Shown here piece after piece: positions 16,602-24,573 of a stretch of 64,000 nt of DNA; the stretch's first letter is position 1; each line of letters opens with the position of its first letter. The position numbers and the translations under genes were made by a program. The DNA is from Deltaproteobacteria bacterium (GTDB taxonomy: Bacteria > Myxococcota > Kuafuiibacteriia > Kuafuiibacteriales > Kuafuiibacteriaceae), in the NCBI GenBank assembly GCA_016713425.1, contig JADJPE010000005.1:682001-746000 (forward strand), given 5' to 3'. The notes under the pieces are model-generated. The model did no database searches, was not told the origin of the DNA, and worked only from the letters and a program-made list of their open reading frames with translations.

Positions 16602-18089
16602 GTGACGGGTGAGTGGGTGAGTGAACGGAACGGCAAGGCCTCGATCTTCGAACCCGGGCGCGCCATCGGCGACTTCTCGGTGCTGGGACACTGGCCGGAC
16701 GACGTCCTCGGGCAAAGAAACATCGCCGAGAACGTTCGGGGCGCGGAGTCGCGGCGGCTTTTTGCGCTGCGCGACCTCGGCCGGGCCAACGAGGCATTGT
16801 ACGGCCGTCTCCTGTCTCTCAGCGAACGCACGCTGAACATCGCGGACGATCACCTCATCCCGGTCTACGAGGTCCTCGTCCACGACGGGCACCTCGTGAT
16901 CGCAACGCCGTTCGTATCCGGCGAAACGCTGGCTCATCTGACCCGATCGGCTACTCAGAAGATGCCGCGCGGGATCGCCATCGGGATCGCGCTGGAGTTG
17001 CTTGAGCTTTGCCGGCGAAGCTCAGCATCGTTCTCGACGGCGATCGGGCGGGGCGAGCTTTCACACGGCAACCTCACGCCGCAGCACGTGCTCATCTCGT
17101 ATGAGACGGGACGCGTATTCGTCGGCTCCTGGGGTCTCACGGAAGCGCTCCAGAACGTCCATGCCGAGATCGTGCTCCCGCTCGACGAGGCCTACGCCTC
17201 TCCGGATCGCAAGCTGGGTGCTCACGCGACGATCGAAGACGACATGTACTCGATCGGGATCATGCTTTGGGACATGCTCACCGGCGTCGATCGAGCCACG
17301 AACGCGTCGCGCCGATCCCCGAGCACCTTGGGTCGGCGCAGCAAGCTCCAGCGCCCGAGCACTCACGCGCCCGATATCGACAAGCAACTCGACGATATCG
17401 TGATGCGGGCGATCGCGCCGCAATCCAAAGAACGGTTCTCGTCGGTGGGCGATTTCCAGGACGCGCTCACACGATACATGAGTCGACGACTCTCGCGGTT
17501 CGACGTAAACGAGGCACTCCACCACCTCGTTCGTCAGCGCTCTTCACACAAGGATGCTGCGCTCTCTTCTCTGATCGAGCGATGGCAGAAGGATGCGCTA
17601 CGTCGAAGACGTGCGATCGACCGCGCGTTCGCCCAGAAGGCGCGCGCCGATCGCCGCCTGCGAACGCCGCGCTCGAACTCCGGGCTCAACGTCACCGAGC
17701 TTCGTAGCTCGGAGGCGATCCCAACGATCGACATTCGACTAGGCGACGGGACCGACGACATCCAAACATCCCACCTCGCCCGTCCACGGACGGCGAACGA
17801 AGACGAACGGCTTCGCGAGGCCGCGTTTCTCGACGCCGCCGCGTTTGGTCAAAGGCAAGCCCTCGGTCAAGGCCTGTCGGATGGACGCACCGAGGACCTC
17901 GCCGTGATCAAGACCGGGGACTTCTCTTTGCCGAATCCGCCGGCAAAACGAGGTCGCTTGTTTTTTGTCGCACTCCTGCTTCTCCTCAGCGTCGCGTCCG
18001 CGACACTCTACGTTCACCTCGCCATGCCCGAAGGGACAGCCACCCTCGAAGGCTGGGCGCAACTGCTCAGGCTGTGGTTGGCTCGGTAG
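16602..18089 (+). CDS. Membrane-anchored Ser/Thr protein pseudokinase
   Basis: 495 residues from a GTG. The body follows a protein-kinase fold but the catalytic residues are gone: the beta-3 Lys is Arg (LFALRDL, R57), the HRD loop is SHGNLTPQHVLI (H155-G156-N157), and the DFG position reads GSWG (175-178). No Gly-rich loop is visible. C-lobe landmarks remain: EAYASPDRK for APE, EDDMYSIGIMLWDMLTG for helix F, and IAPQSKERFSSVGDFQDAL. Beyond about residue 300 come a basic coiled segment and a single membrane helix (about 445-465, RLFFVALLLLLSVASATLYV) with a short periplasmic tail. It likely acts as a scaffold or sensor. It is divergent from the PP2C-like gene and followed by an active kinase fusion. 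Confidence 0.8.
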   Translation: MTGEWVSERNGKASIFEPGRAIGDFSVLGHWPDDVLGQRNIAENVRGAESRRLFALRDLGRANEALYGRLLSLSERTLNIADDHLIPVYEVLVHDGHLVIATPFVSGETLAHLTRSATQKMPRGIAIGIALELLELCRRSSASFSTAIGRGELSHGNLTPQHVLISYETGRVFVGSWGLTEALQNVHAEIVLPLDEAYASPDRKLGAHATIEDDMYSIGIMLWDMLTGVDRATNASRRSPSTLGRRSKLQRPSTHAPDIDKQLDDIVMRAIAPQSKERFSSVGDFQDALTRYMSRRLSRFDVNEALHHLVRQRSSHKDAALSSLIERWQKDALRRRRAIDRAFAQKARADRRLRTPRSNSGLNVTELRSSEAIPTIDIRLGDGTDDIQTSHLARPRTANEDERLREAAFLDAAAFGQRQALGQGLSDGRTEDLAVIKTGDFSLPNPPAKRGRLFFVALLLLLSVASATLYVHLAMPEGTATLEGWAQLLRLWLAR

Positions 18090-18134
18090 CCCTGGGTGGT
18101 CGCCGACCGTCGATTGAACTAGACTCGATCCACG

Positions 18135-20531
18135 TTGACTTGGACGGATTTTCGGGGATCTCGCGCCCTTAAGAAGCTCGATGCGCAGATCGAGCACGCG
18201 AAGCGGGAGGGCGCGTGGAGCAAGGTCGATCAACTCCTTGCGCAGGCGGGTGAGCTCCTCGTCAAGAACAAGCGTCCCCAAGAAGCGATCGATCTCTATG
18301 CGCGCGAAGGCAACTACCCTGCGGCCGCCGGCATCGCTGAAGCCCACGGCATGTGGGGCATCTCGGCAAAGCTTTGGCTGAGGGCCAAGGACGAACGGCG
18401 CGCGGCCAACGCCTACGAAAAGGACGGCCAACACTTGGCTGCCGCAGAGCTCCTGGAGCGCGCAGGAGACTCCGCGAAGAGCGCGGAGATCTGCGAGGCC
18501 GAACACGACCTCGTGCGGGCTGCCAACCTCTACGAGAAGATTGGCCAGAATGTACGCGCCGCACGTCTGTTGGTCCGCGCCATCAAGGGCCAAGGTCGGC
18601 AGAGGATCGTTGGACAGGAAGCCTACGAGCTCTGCCGACGGGCCGGTGCCCTGTATGCCGCGGCCGGCGACTTCGGTCGGGCCGTCGCGGTGCTGCGAGC
18701 CGGCGGACAGAATCTCTTCGCGGCCCACCTCCTCGCCCAAGCCGGTCGACATGATCAAGCGCTCGAGCTCTACGTGCAGGGCGGCGATCTTCTTTCGGCG
18801 GCGGAGGTCGCTCGGACGATGGGCAACGACGCGCTCGCTGCTTCGCTGCTCGGCCGTCGCGCAATGGCCGAAGGTCGCGTCCTCGATGCCGCGAACTATT
18901 TCTCGGAGGCCGGAAAGTTCCTCGATGCGGCGCGTCTTTACGAATACGCGCGCGAGCCGCTTCGAGCTGCCGCCGCCTACGAGGAAGCCGGGCTCGCAAG
19001 CGCGGCGGCCCAGATCTACCAAGATGCGGGGCGTCTCGAGGACGCCGCTCGCTGCTTCAAGGTGAGCGGCGACGAAGGCGAAGCGAGGAACGCGCTTCGA
19101 CAGTCACGTCAGCTTCTGCGGGTCGACGGAATGAGTGCCGAACACGCCGATCCGCTGACCATCGCATATACGCATCTCGAGAACGCGCGTCAGGGCCAAG
19201 CCGGCGAGTATGAGCGCGTGATCGAGCTGCTGCGCGCGTTTCCCGAGGACCATCCGGACTACCGCCGTGGCCAACGACTTCTCGCGTCGGTACACGCGGA
19301 ACGAGGGCAACGGCAGCCGGCCATCGCCGTTCTCGAGCGACTCTTGGGTCGACGCGTGCCGGCGCTGTCCGATCTCGGCGCGCTCTACCAAAAGGCCAAA
19401 CTTCTCGAGATCGACGGACAGATCGCGGCCGCGACCTCCACGTACGAGACGGTCGCAACGCTCGACCCCGGCTACCTCGATGTCAGCCAGCGTCTGTCGG
19501 CCCTGCGCGGACAGGTGGCAGCACCCGAACCGGGTGCGCCCCCAACCGGCGACGGCGCGCCACCGACCACTGAACCCGCAGAAATTCGGTCCACGGTGGA
19601 AGAAGCCCCCGCCCTCGCCGCCTCATTGGCCAGCTCATCATCCGTATCCGGCTTCCCGGCCGATCACGGCTACCACGAAAAAGCGCCCCCAAGGCCACAG
19701 CGTCCAGCTCTCGGCACCGTGCTCCGAGGCCGGTTTCGGATCGAAGCCTGTCTGGGCGAGGGTTCCCAAGCCGCGGTGTATCTCGCGCGAGACGTCGTGC
19801 TGGACCGGCTGATCGCCATCAAGTTCTTCAACCACGACGGGCGCGTAACTGAGGCTCAGCTCAACGGGTTCCTGGGCGAGGCACGGCTCGCAGCAAAGGT
19901 CCGACACCCGGTTTGCCTCACGGTCTTCGACTTCGGAGAAGAGGACGGAATGATCTTTGTCGCGATGGAATACTTCGCAGGCGCGACAATCAAGCAGCGC
20001 CTCGAGCGAGGTCCCATGGCCGTCGATGACGCGCTTCGCGTCGCGAAGGAAATCTCGCATGCGCTCGCGGCCGTCCATAAGGCCGGCATCCTCCACCGCG
20101 ACGTCAAACCATCCAACATCATGATCGACGACGAAGGCGAGGTGAGGCTCGCCGACTTCGGGGTCGCAGCGCGCGTTGGAGAAGCGTCCTCGGCTCCGGG
20201 GACGCTCGTGGGGACGTTGAAGTATATGGCGCCCGAGCAGGGTGCCGGCGCATCCATGGATCATCGCGTCGATATCTATGCACTGGGCGTCGTCTTGCAT
20301 GAAATGCTCTCCGGCAAATGCCCGTTCGAAGCCACGCTTCAATCGCTCATCCACCGGATGTCAGCACCACCCCCGCCGCTCCCCGCCGGCGTCGCGACGA
20401 GCGATGAGCTCCGCTCGATCGTTCGACGATGCCTCGAACCAGACCCCAGCGCTCGCTACACGACCGTGCTCGATCTGACCTCAGCCCTTGAACGCGAGCT
20501 CACGATGAGAAGCGCGAGCGCGACGGCGTAA
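18135..20531 (+). CDS. Tetratricopeptide-like repeat protein with C-terminal active Ser/Thr kinase
   Basis: 798 residues from a TTG. Residues about 15-470 are helical TPR/SEL-like repeats with many AA, LLERAGD, YEKxGQ and EAG turns, expected to bind proteins. A Pro/Ala linker (about 470-520) leads to a complete Hanks-type kinase (about 526-785): GEGSQAAVYLARD, Lys in IAIKFF, HRDVKPSN (654-661, catalytic D656), DFG (about 674), GTLKYMAPEQ and DIYALGVVLHEML. All catalytic residues are present. Having the kinase at the C-terminus after a repeat platform is the reverse of the usual myxobacterial order. No membrane segment. Likely paired in signalling with the pseudokinase 45 bp upstream. Confidence 0.88.
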   Translation: MTWTDFRGSRALKKLDAQIEHAKREGAWSKVDQLLAQAGELLVKNKRPQEAIDLYAREGNYPAAAGIAEAHGMWGISAKLWLRAKDERRAANAYEKDGQHLAAAELLERAGDSAKSAEICEAEHDLVRAANLYEKIGQNVRAARLLVRAIKGQGRQRIVGQEAYELCRRAGALYAAAGDFGRAVAVLRAGGQNLFAAHLLAQAGRHDQALELYVQGGDLLSAAEVARTMGNDALAASLLGRRAMAEGRVLDAANYFSEAGKFLDAARLYEYAREPLRAAAAYEEAGLASAAAQIYQDAGRLEDAARCFKVSGDEGEARNALRQSRQLLRVDGMSAEHADPLTIAYTHLENARQGQAGEYERVIELLRAFPEDHPDYRRGQRLLASVHAERGQRQPAIAVLERLLGRRVPALSDLGALYQKAKLLEIDGQIAAATSTYETVATLDPGYLDVSQRLSALRGQVAAPEPGAPPTGDGAPPTTEPAEIRSTVEEAPALAASLASSSSVSGFPADHGYHEKAPPRPQRPALGTVLRGRFRIEACLGEGSQAAVYLARDVVLDRLIAIKFFNHDGRVTEAQLNGFLGEARLAAKVRHPVCLTVFDFGEEDGMIFVAMEYFAGATIKQRLERGPMAVDDALRVAKEISHALAAVHKAGILHRDVKPSNIMIDDEGEVRLADFGVAARVGEASSAPGTLVGTLKYMAPEQGAGASMDHRVDIYALGVVLHEMLSGKCPFEATLQSLIHRMSAPPPPLPAGVATSDELRSIVRRCLEPDPSARYTTVLDLTSALERELTMRSASATA

Positions 20532-20582
20532 GCACCCGCAAGAGCGACGAACCGACATCGAACGCGAAGCGCCCGACGGCCC

Positions 20583-20632
20583 AGGGCCTAGGGCCTAGGG
20601 CCTAGGGCCTAGGGCCTAGGGCCTAGGGCCTA
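20583..20632. repeat. Heptanucleotide tandem repeat (AGGGCCT)x7
   Basis: Seven perfect head-to-tail copies of AGGGCCT plus one base, between the kinase gene and the HPF-like gene. Contains nested CCTAGG palindromes that could pair. Non-coding. Confidence 0.95.
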
Positions 20633-20769
20633 CAGCTCGTGCCAAAAATGTCGTCTTTCTACACATATCATGTTGATACTTCGTAATTGATGACATGTGG
20701 GATCGGCGCTATCACGGTGAGGCTGGGACGACTGAGCCCAGCAGAACTCTGCTGAATAGGAGAATGAAC

Positions 20770-21111
20770 ATGAAGATCCAGATCCACTTTCGAGGCTTTG
20801 ACGGTTCGAGCGCACTTCGCGAGCACATCGTGAACCGGTTTCAGACCGAGCTTGGTCGACTTCGGTCGCTCGTGCGATCCGCCGTCGTGATCGTCGCTGA
20901 CGTCAACGGGCCCCGCGGTGGATCCGACAAGCGCTGTCGAGTGCTCCTGCTCGGGCCTGAGTTCGGTCGAACCACGGCGGCAGATCTGAGCACCGACCCC
21001 CAGTTGGCCGTCGATGCCGCGATGGCGCGCGCGGCGCGAGGCGTGTCACGACGGGTAGAGCGTGCGCGCGCCCGAGAGAGACTGCGCGCCGAGCCAGCTT
21101 GGAGCATGTGA
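20770..21111 (+). CDS. HPF/RaiA-like ribosome hibernation factor
   Basis: 113 residues, beginning MKIQIHFRGFDGSSALREHI. Two ATGs lie in frame at 20764 and 20770; AGGAG at 20758-20762 is only one base from the first but seven from the second, so 20770 is chosen. The beta-alpha-beta-beta-beta-alpha pattern and the DPQLAVDAAMARAARGVSRRVER helix (DxxxAID...LERQL in relatives) match the short sigma54-modulation/HPF family, which binds the 30S subunit in resting cells. Basic C-terminus. It precedes htpX, another stress-type gene, by about 90 bp on the same strand. Confidence 0.8.
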   Translation: MKIQIHFRGFDGSSALREHIVNRFQTELGRLRSLVRSAVVIVADVNGPRGGSDKRCRVLLLGPEFGRTTAADLSTDPQLAVDAAMARAARGVSRRVERARARERLRAEPAWSM

Positions 21112-21203
21112 ACAAGTCTCGTTGGCCTAGGGTGTTTTCGGCCAGACGAGCTTACTCGGTTTACACAGAGTCGCAACCACAGTGGTTGCGGGTGGAGCGT
21201 GTC

Positions 21204-22121
21204 ATGAGGAATCATATTCGGACGGTCGTCCTCCTAGGGTCTCTTTCGGCCCTCGTTCTCGGGCTGGGCGCGCTGGTTGCGCCCGGCTACCTTTATGTGT
21301 TCGGCGCTTTGGCTCTGGCGATGAACCTCGGGGCCTATTTCTTCTCGGACCGAATCGTGTTGCGCATGCATGGCGCTCGCGAGGTGAGCCCGAGCGAGGC
21401 GCCCGACCTGCATCAGATGGTGCGCGAGCTGTCGCGCGAGGCAGGAATTCCAAAGCCACGAGTTTGCCTGATGCCCGAGGACCAGCCGAATGCCTTCGCC
21501 ACCGGACGCAACCCCAAACACGGGGTCGTGGCGGTCACCGAGGGTCTCGTCCGGGTGCTTGATCGCCGCGAGCTGCGGGCCGTCATTGCCCACGAACTCG
21601 CACACATCAAGAACCGCGACATCCTCGTTTCGAGCATCGCCGCCGCCGCAGCGTCGCTCATCACGTATGTCGCACAGATGCTAACCTTCAGCTCAATCTT
21701 CGGCGGAAGCGATGAAGAGGAGAACTCTGGGCAAGGGGCCGGTGCGATCGTCGTGGCTCTGGTCGCGCCTATCGCCGCGACCTTGATCCAACTTGGCATC
21801 TCACGGTCCCGCGAATATCTCGCGGATGAGACGGGTGCACGTCTATGCGGTGACCCGGAGGCCTTGGCAAGTGCGCTCCTGAAGCTTCAGGCCGCGCCAG
21901 CCTCGGAAGACGGCGCAGGTGTCACCACGCCGACCCCGGCTACGGCGAGCCTCTTCATCGTCAACCCGATGCGGTCCGTGAGCTCTGTTGCCGGCTTGTT
22001 CTCGACCCATCCCGCGACCGAACGGCGCGTGATGCGGCTCAGGGCGCTTGCAGCAGAAGGCCGAAGAAACGGCGCACGCACTTCGCCGGGGCGTCCGATG
22101 GCTTCGGCGACCTCTTTCTAG
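21204..22121 (+). CDS. htpX: M48 zinc metalloprotease HtpX
   Basis: 305 residues from the ATG at 21204 (GGAG nearby); an upstream in-frame extension to 21099 has no support. Two N-terminal membrane helices (TVVLLGSLSALVLGLGALV and YLYVFGALALAMNLGAYFF), the substrate-binding region PNAFATGRNPKHGVVAVTEGL, the zinc site HELAH (130-134), another hydrophobic pair, and the third ligand in SREYLADETGA. The C-terminal STHPATERRVMRLRAL is typical. HtpX degrades misfolded inner-membrane proteins. Length and motifs are standard. Confidence 0.95.
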   Translation: MRNHIRTVVLLGSLSALVLGLGALVAPGYLYVFGALALAMNLGAYFFSDRIVLRMHGAREVSPSEAPDLHQMVRELSREAGIPKPRVCLMPEDQPNAFATGRNPKHGVVAVTEGLVRVLDRRELRAVIAHELAHIKNRDILVSSIAAAAASLITYVAQMLTFSSIFGGSDEEENSGQGAGAIVVALVAPIAATLIQLGISRSREYLADETGARLCGDPEALASALLKLQAAPASEDGAGVTTPTPATASLFIVNPMRSVSSVAGLFSTHPATERRVMRLRALAAEGRRNGARTSPGRPMASATSF

Positions 22122-22280
22122 TCGCTCCACCCCAAGGTCATCCTACGGGAACTGGGTAACGAAACGGAGAAACTGCGAGCGTGGATCGACGCAGCCCATA
22201 CCAGTGGTCCTCCGATACTCGAACACGCGACGGGAGGAGGTGGCGGCGCCTCACGTAGGACGTCGGCGATGGTCGCGGGC

Positions 22281-22919
22281 TCACCGAGCGGCGTCCAGTG
22301 GCAGCCAGACGAGGACAAGGCCGTTCCAGACGAGGTGCGCGACCAGGCTGGGGATCAAGCTCCCCGTGACCGCGCGAAGCGTGCTCCACACGAGGCCGCA
22401 CCCGAGTGCAGCCGCGAAGAGCACCGGTGATCCGAGAGGCGCGTGGACCAGCGCGTAGATCAGGGTCACGAGGGCGATGATGACCTGCACGCGGACCCGG
22501 TTCTGGGCGCCGAACCGGTGCGAAATGGCGTTCTGCACCACGCCCCGCCAGACCATCTCCTCGCTGAAGATGACAGGGAAGAGCGCCACGAAAGCGATGA
22601 GTGGTGATGTAACGCGGAACGCGGCGTAGAGCCGCTCTGTGTCGGCCACGATGACGGGCAGCATGCGGGACAGCACGGGATAAAGCAGATAGGTCGCGAC
22701 GGTCATGGCGCCGCCGGCGGTCAGGCCAAGGAGAACCAGCTTCAGACTCGGCCGCAGAAGCGACGCCATGGCTGTGCGGTCGAGTACCCATATGGCCACA
22801 CCGAGGGCCACGGCGGTTCCACCCAGGCTTATCCAGATGCCGAACGGGCGCGCGCTTGTCGCGGCAAACCACATCACGATGCTGACCAACGCCAGCCTCT
22901 CGGATCCGCCGGCGTTCAT
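22281..22919 (-). CDS. CPBP-family intramembrane protease
   Basis: 212 residues from the ATG at 22919, which overlaps the stop of the upstream dehydrogenase (ATGA). About six to eight membrane helices. CPBP motifs: FSEEMVWRGVVQNAI (Glu-Glu and Arg), ALVHAPLGSPVLF (His), SLVAHLVWNGL (His, Asn). Predicted glutamate-type intramembrane peptidase; substrate unknown. Unlike the protease at the left edge it lacks the exosortase-subgroup signatures. Coupled to the SDR gene. Confidence 0.87.
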   Translation of the reverse strand: MNAGGSERLALVSIVMWFAATSARPFGIWISLGGTAVALGVAIWVLDRTAMASLLRPSLKLVLLGLTAGGAMTVATYLLYPVLSRMLPVIVADTERLYAAFRVTSPLIAFVALFPVIFSEEMVWRGVVQNAISHRFGAQNRVRVQVIIALVTLIYALVHAPLGSPVLFAAALGCGLVWSTLRAVTGSLIPSLVAHLVWNGLVLVWLPLDAAR

Positions 22920-23890
22920 CTCGAATGCCCTTCGTGGCTCCGCAATCGCTCGACCGCACCCCAAGGGCCTGGAACGTGGCCCCCATCTCCACGCTCGGCT
23001 TGTAAGGCAAGGCTCGCAGCCTCCGCGAAGGGCAGGCAGTTCGTGTGGTCGATGAGCTGCCAGAAGCGATCATCGCGGGCGAGCAAGTCCTCAGTCAGGC
23101 CGACCACGACCTCTCGCGCCACCGACCACTTGGCGCGCGTGACGAAACGAACCCAAAGTGAGGACAACTGAGGCGAAAGCAACGGGACTTCGATTGTACG
23201 AGGCGGCGGAAGCGCCATCACGCGTGCCGTCTCCTCGAGGATCTCTTTGCCGGAGAGCGTGACGGGTCCAGGAATGTCGAACCACGCGCTGGACGACAAC
23301 GGCATTTCGAGCGCTCTAACCAAGGCGATGGCGACATCGTTGATGGCCACCGGCTGGGTCCGCGATTTGAGCCAACGGGGCAAGACCATGACCGGCAAGC
23401 GTGCGGCCAGATCGCGGACGATGAGCCAACTCAGACTTCCGTAGCCGACGATCATGCTCGCGCGCAGCTCGACGGTCGGGACCGGGCCTGCGCGCAGCGC
23501 CTCGCCCACATCGAGTCGGCTGCGTAGATGATCGGAGCCCCTTCCGACCTGCGCGACGCCCCCGAGGTAGACAATGCGCTCGACGCCGGCCACAGCCGCC
23601 GCCTTCGAAAAGGTCGAAGCGGCCTCGACCTCCTGCCGGTGGTAGTCCGGGCCCTCCCCGATCCCGTGGACCAGATAAAGAGCCGCCCGGCAGCCCTCGA
23701 GCGCGGTCGCGCAGGTCCTGCCGTCGCCGACGTCACCGCCCACCCACTCGAGGTCGGGCCAGGATCGCCGTGCCCGCGCGGCGTTTCGAGTCAAACCTCG
23801 AACGTGCCAGCCGTCCGCGGCGAGCGCTCGTCTCACGGCGCCGCCGACGAAACCGGTTGCGCCCGTCAGAAGGATAGTTCTTTGCTGCAT
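22916..23890 (-). CDS. Atypical SDR, NAD(P)-binding epimerase/NmrA-like protein
   Basis: 324 residues beginning with a Rossmann nucleotide site, TILLTGATGFVGGAVRRAL (5-23). IVYLGGVAQVG replaces the Ser of the classical catalytic triad, and the YxxxK is not evident, as in NmrA/NDUFA9/YbjT-type atypical SDRs. TQPVAINDVAIALVRALE matches the family's conserved segment. Such proteins act in quinone/lipid chemistry or as redox sensors; the role here is unknown. Cytoplasmic, possibly membrane-associated. Second last gene of the minus run, coupled to the CPBP protease. Confidence 0.85.
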   Translation of the reverse strand: MQQRTILLTGATGFVGGAVRRALAADGWHVRGLTRNAARARRSWPDLEWVGGDVGDGRTCATALEGCRAALYLVHGIGEGPDYHRQEVEAASTFSKAAAVAGVERIVYLGGVAQVGRGSDHLRSRLDVGEALRAGPVPTVELRASMIVGYGSLSWLIVRDLAARLPVMVLPRWLKSRTQPVAINDVAIALVRALEMPLSSSAWFDIPGPVTLSGKEILEETARVMALPPPRTIEVPLLSPQLSSLWVRFVTRAKWSVAREVVVGLTEDLLARDDRFWQLIDHTNCLPFAEAASLALQAERGDGGHVPGPWGAVERLRSHEGHSR

Positions 23891-23937
23891 CTGGTTGGCC
23901 TTGTCCGTGAGGACCGTTCTGAAGACAGCCCCTACCC

Positions 23938-24573
23938 CTAGTATCGAGACAACCCGTATCCGACAACCCGGCGCGCGTCATTCGTTGCGCCGATCGACGA
24001 GAACAAGCTGTAGGCCGCCCCGAGATACTCGCCCGCGCGATCGGCCGCGTCGCCTTCCTTGAAGAGGAAGCCGAACCACTCGAAGACGTGTGCAAGCCCG
24101 TCGGCGTCCCCCACCGAAGAGAAACAAAGCTCCGCTTCACGAAGCGCACGGTATGCGTCTTCCGGACGCCCGGCTCGCCACAGGAAGGCAGCCCCGTTGA
24201 GGCGCGCAACCCCTTCGGCGCGCACCAGCCCTTGCGACGCGAACGCGCGCGCGAGCTCGACCCAGCGCGAGAGATCTTCGTGGCTTCGACACCACGCCTC
24301 GCAGAGCCTCGGGTCGACGTAAATGAGAAGGTCCGGCTCAGCCGTCATCGCCCCGAGAATCCGCTCGTAGTGAGGCCGAACCTTCGCCGGCACCTCCGTC
24401 CCGATCGGCTCGCGCATTTGTGCGGCAGAAGGCGGCGCCTCGAGGGCTCGAGTCGCCGAGCATCCAGCCAAGGACGTAAGGCCAGACGTGAAAACGACAA
24501 AGACCACGAAGACCGCGAACGCACTAGAAGCAGCGCCAGAAATACGACCGACGAGATCCGCCCAGAAGCTCAT
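23938..24573 (-). CDS. Small lipoprotein with TPR-like helices
   Basis: 211 residues with a lipoprotein signal ending SLAGCS (Cys about 38). The remainder is helical: ARLNGAAFLWRAGRPEDAYRALREAELCF and GDAADRAGEYLGAAYSLFSSIG are TPR-like pairs. Its start overlaps the stop of the large TPR lipoprotein gene by 4 bp, so the two are translationally coupled and their products may bind each other. Function unknown. Confidence 0.7.
   Translation of the reverse strand: MSFWADLVGRISGAASSAFAVFVVFVVFTSGLTSLAGCSATRALEAPPSAAQMREPIGTEVPAKVRPHYERILGAMTAEPDLLIYVDPRLCEAWCRSHEDLSRWVELARAFASQGLVRAEGVARLNGAAFLWRAGRPEDAYRALREAELCFSSVGDADGLAHVFEWFGFLFKEGDAADRAGEYLGAAYSLFSSIGATNDARRVVGYGLSRY

Noticed and set aside
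16295..16840. 182-residue N-terminal extension of the PP2C-like protein
   Set aside because: Ser/Arg/Pro-rich, overlaps the divergent pseudokinase gene, and a good start lies at 16294.
17739..19022. 427-residue minus-strand frame opposite the kinase genes
   Set aside because: Covers the end of one well-supported gene and the start of another; no recognisable domain.
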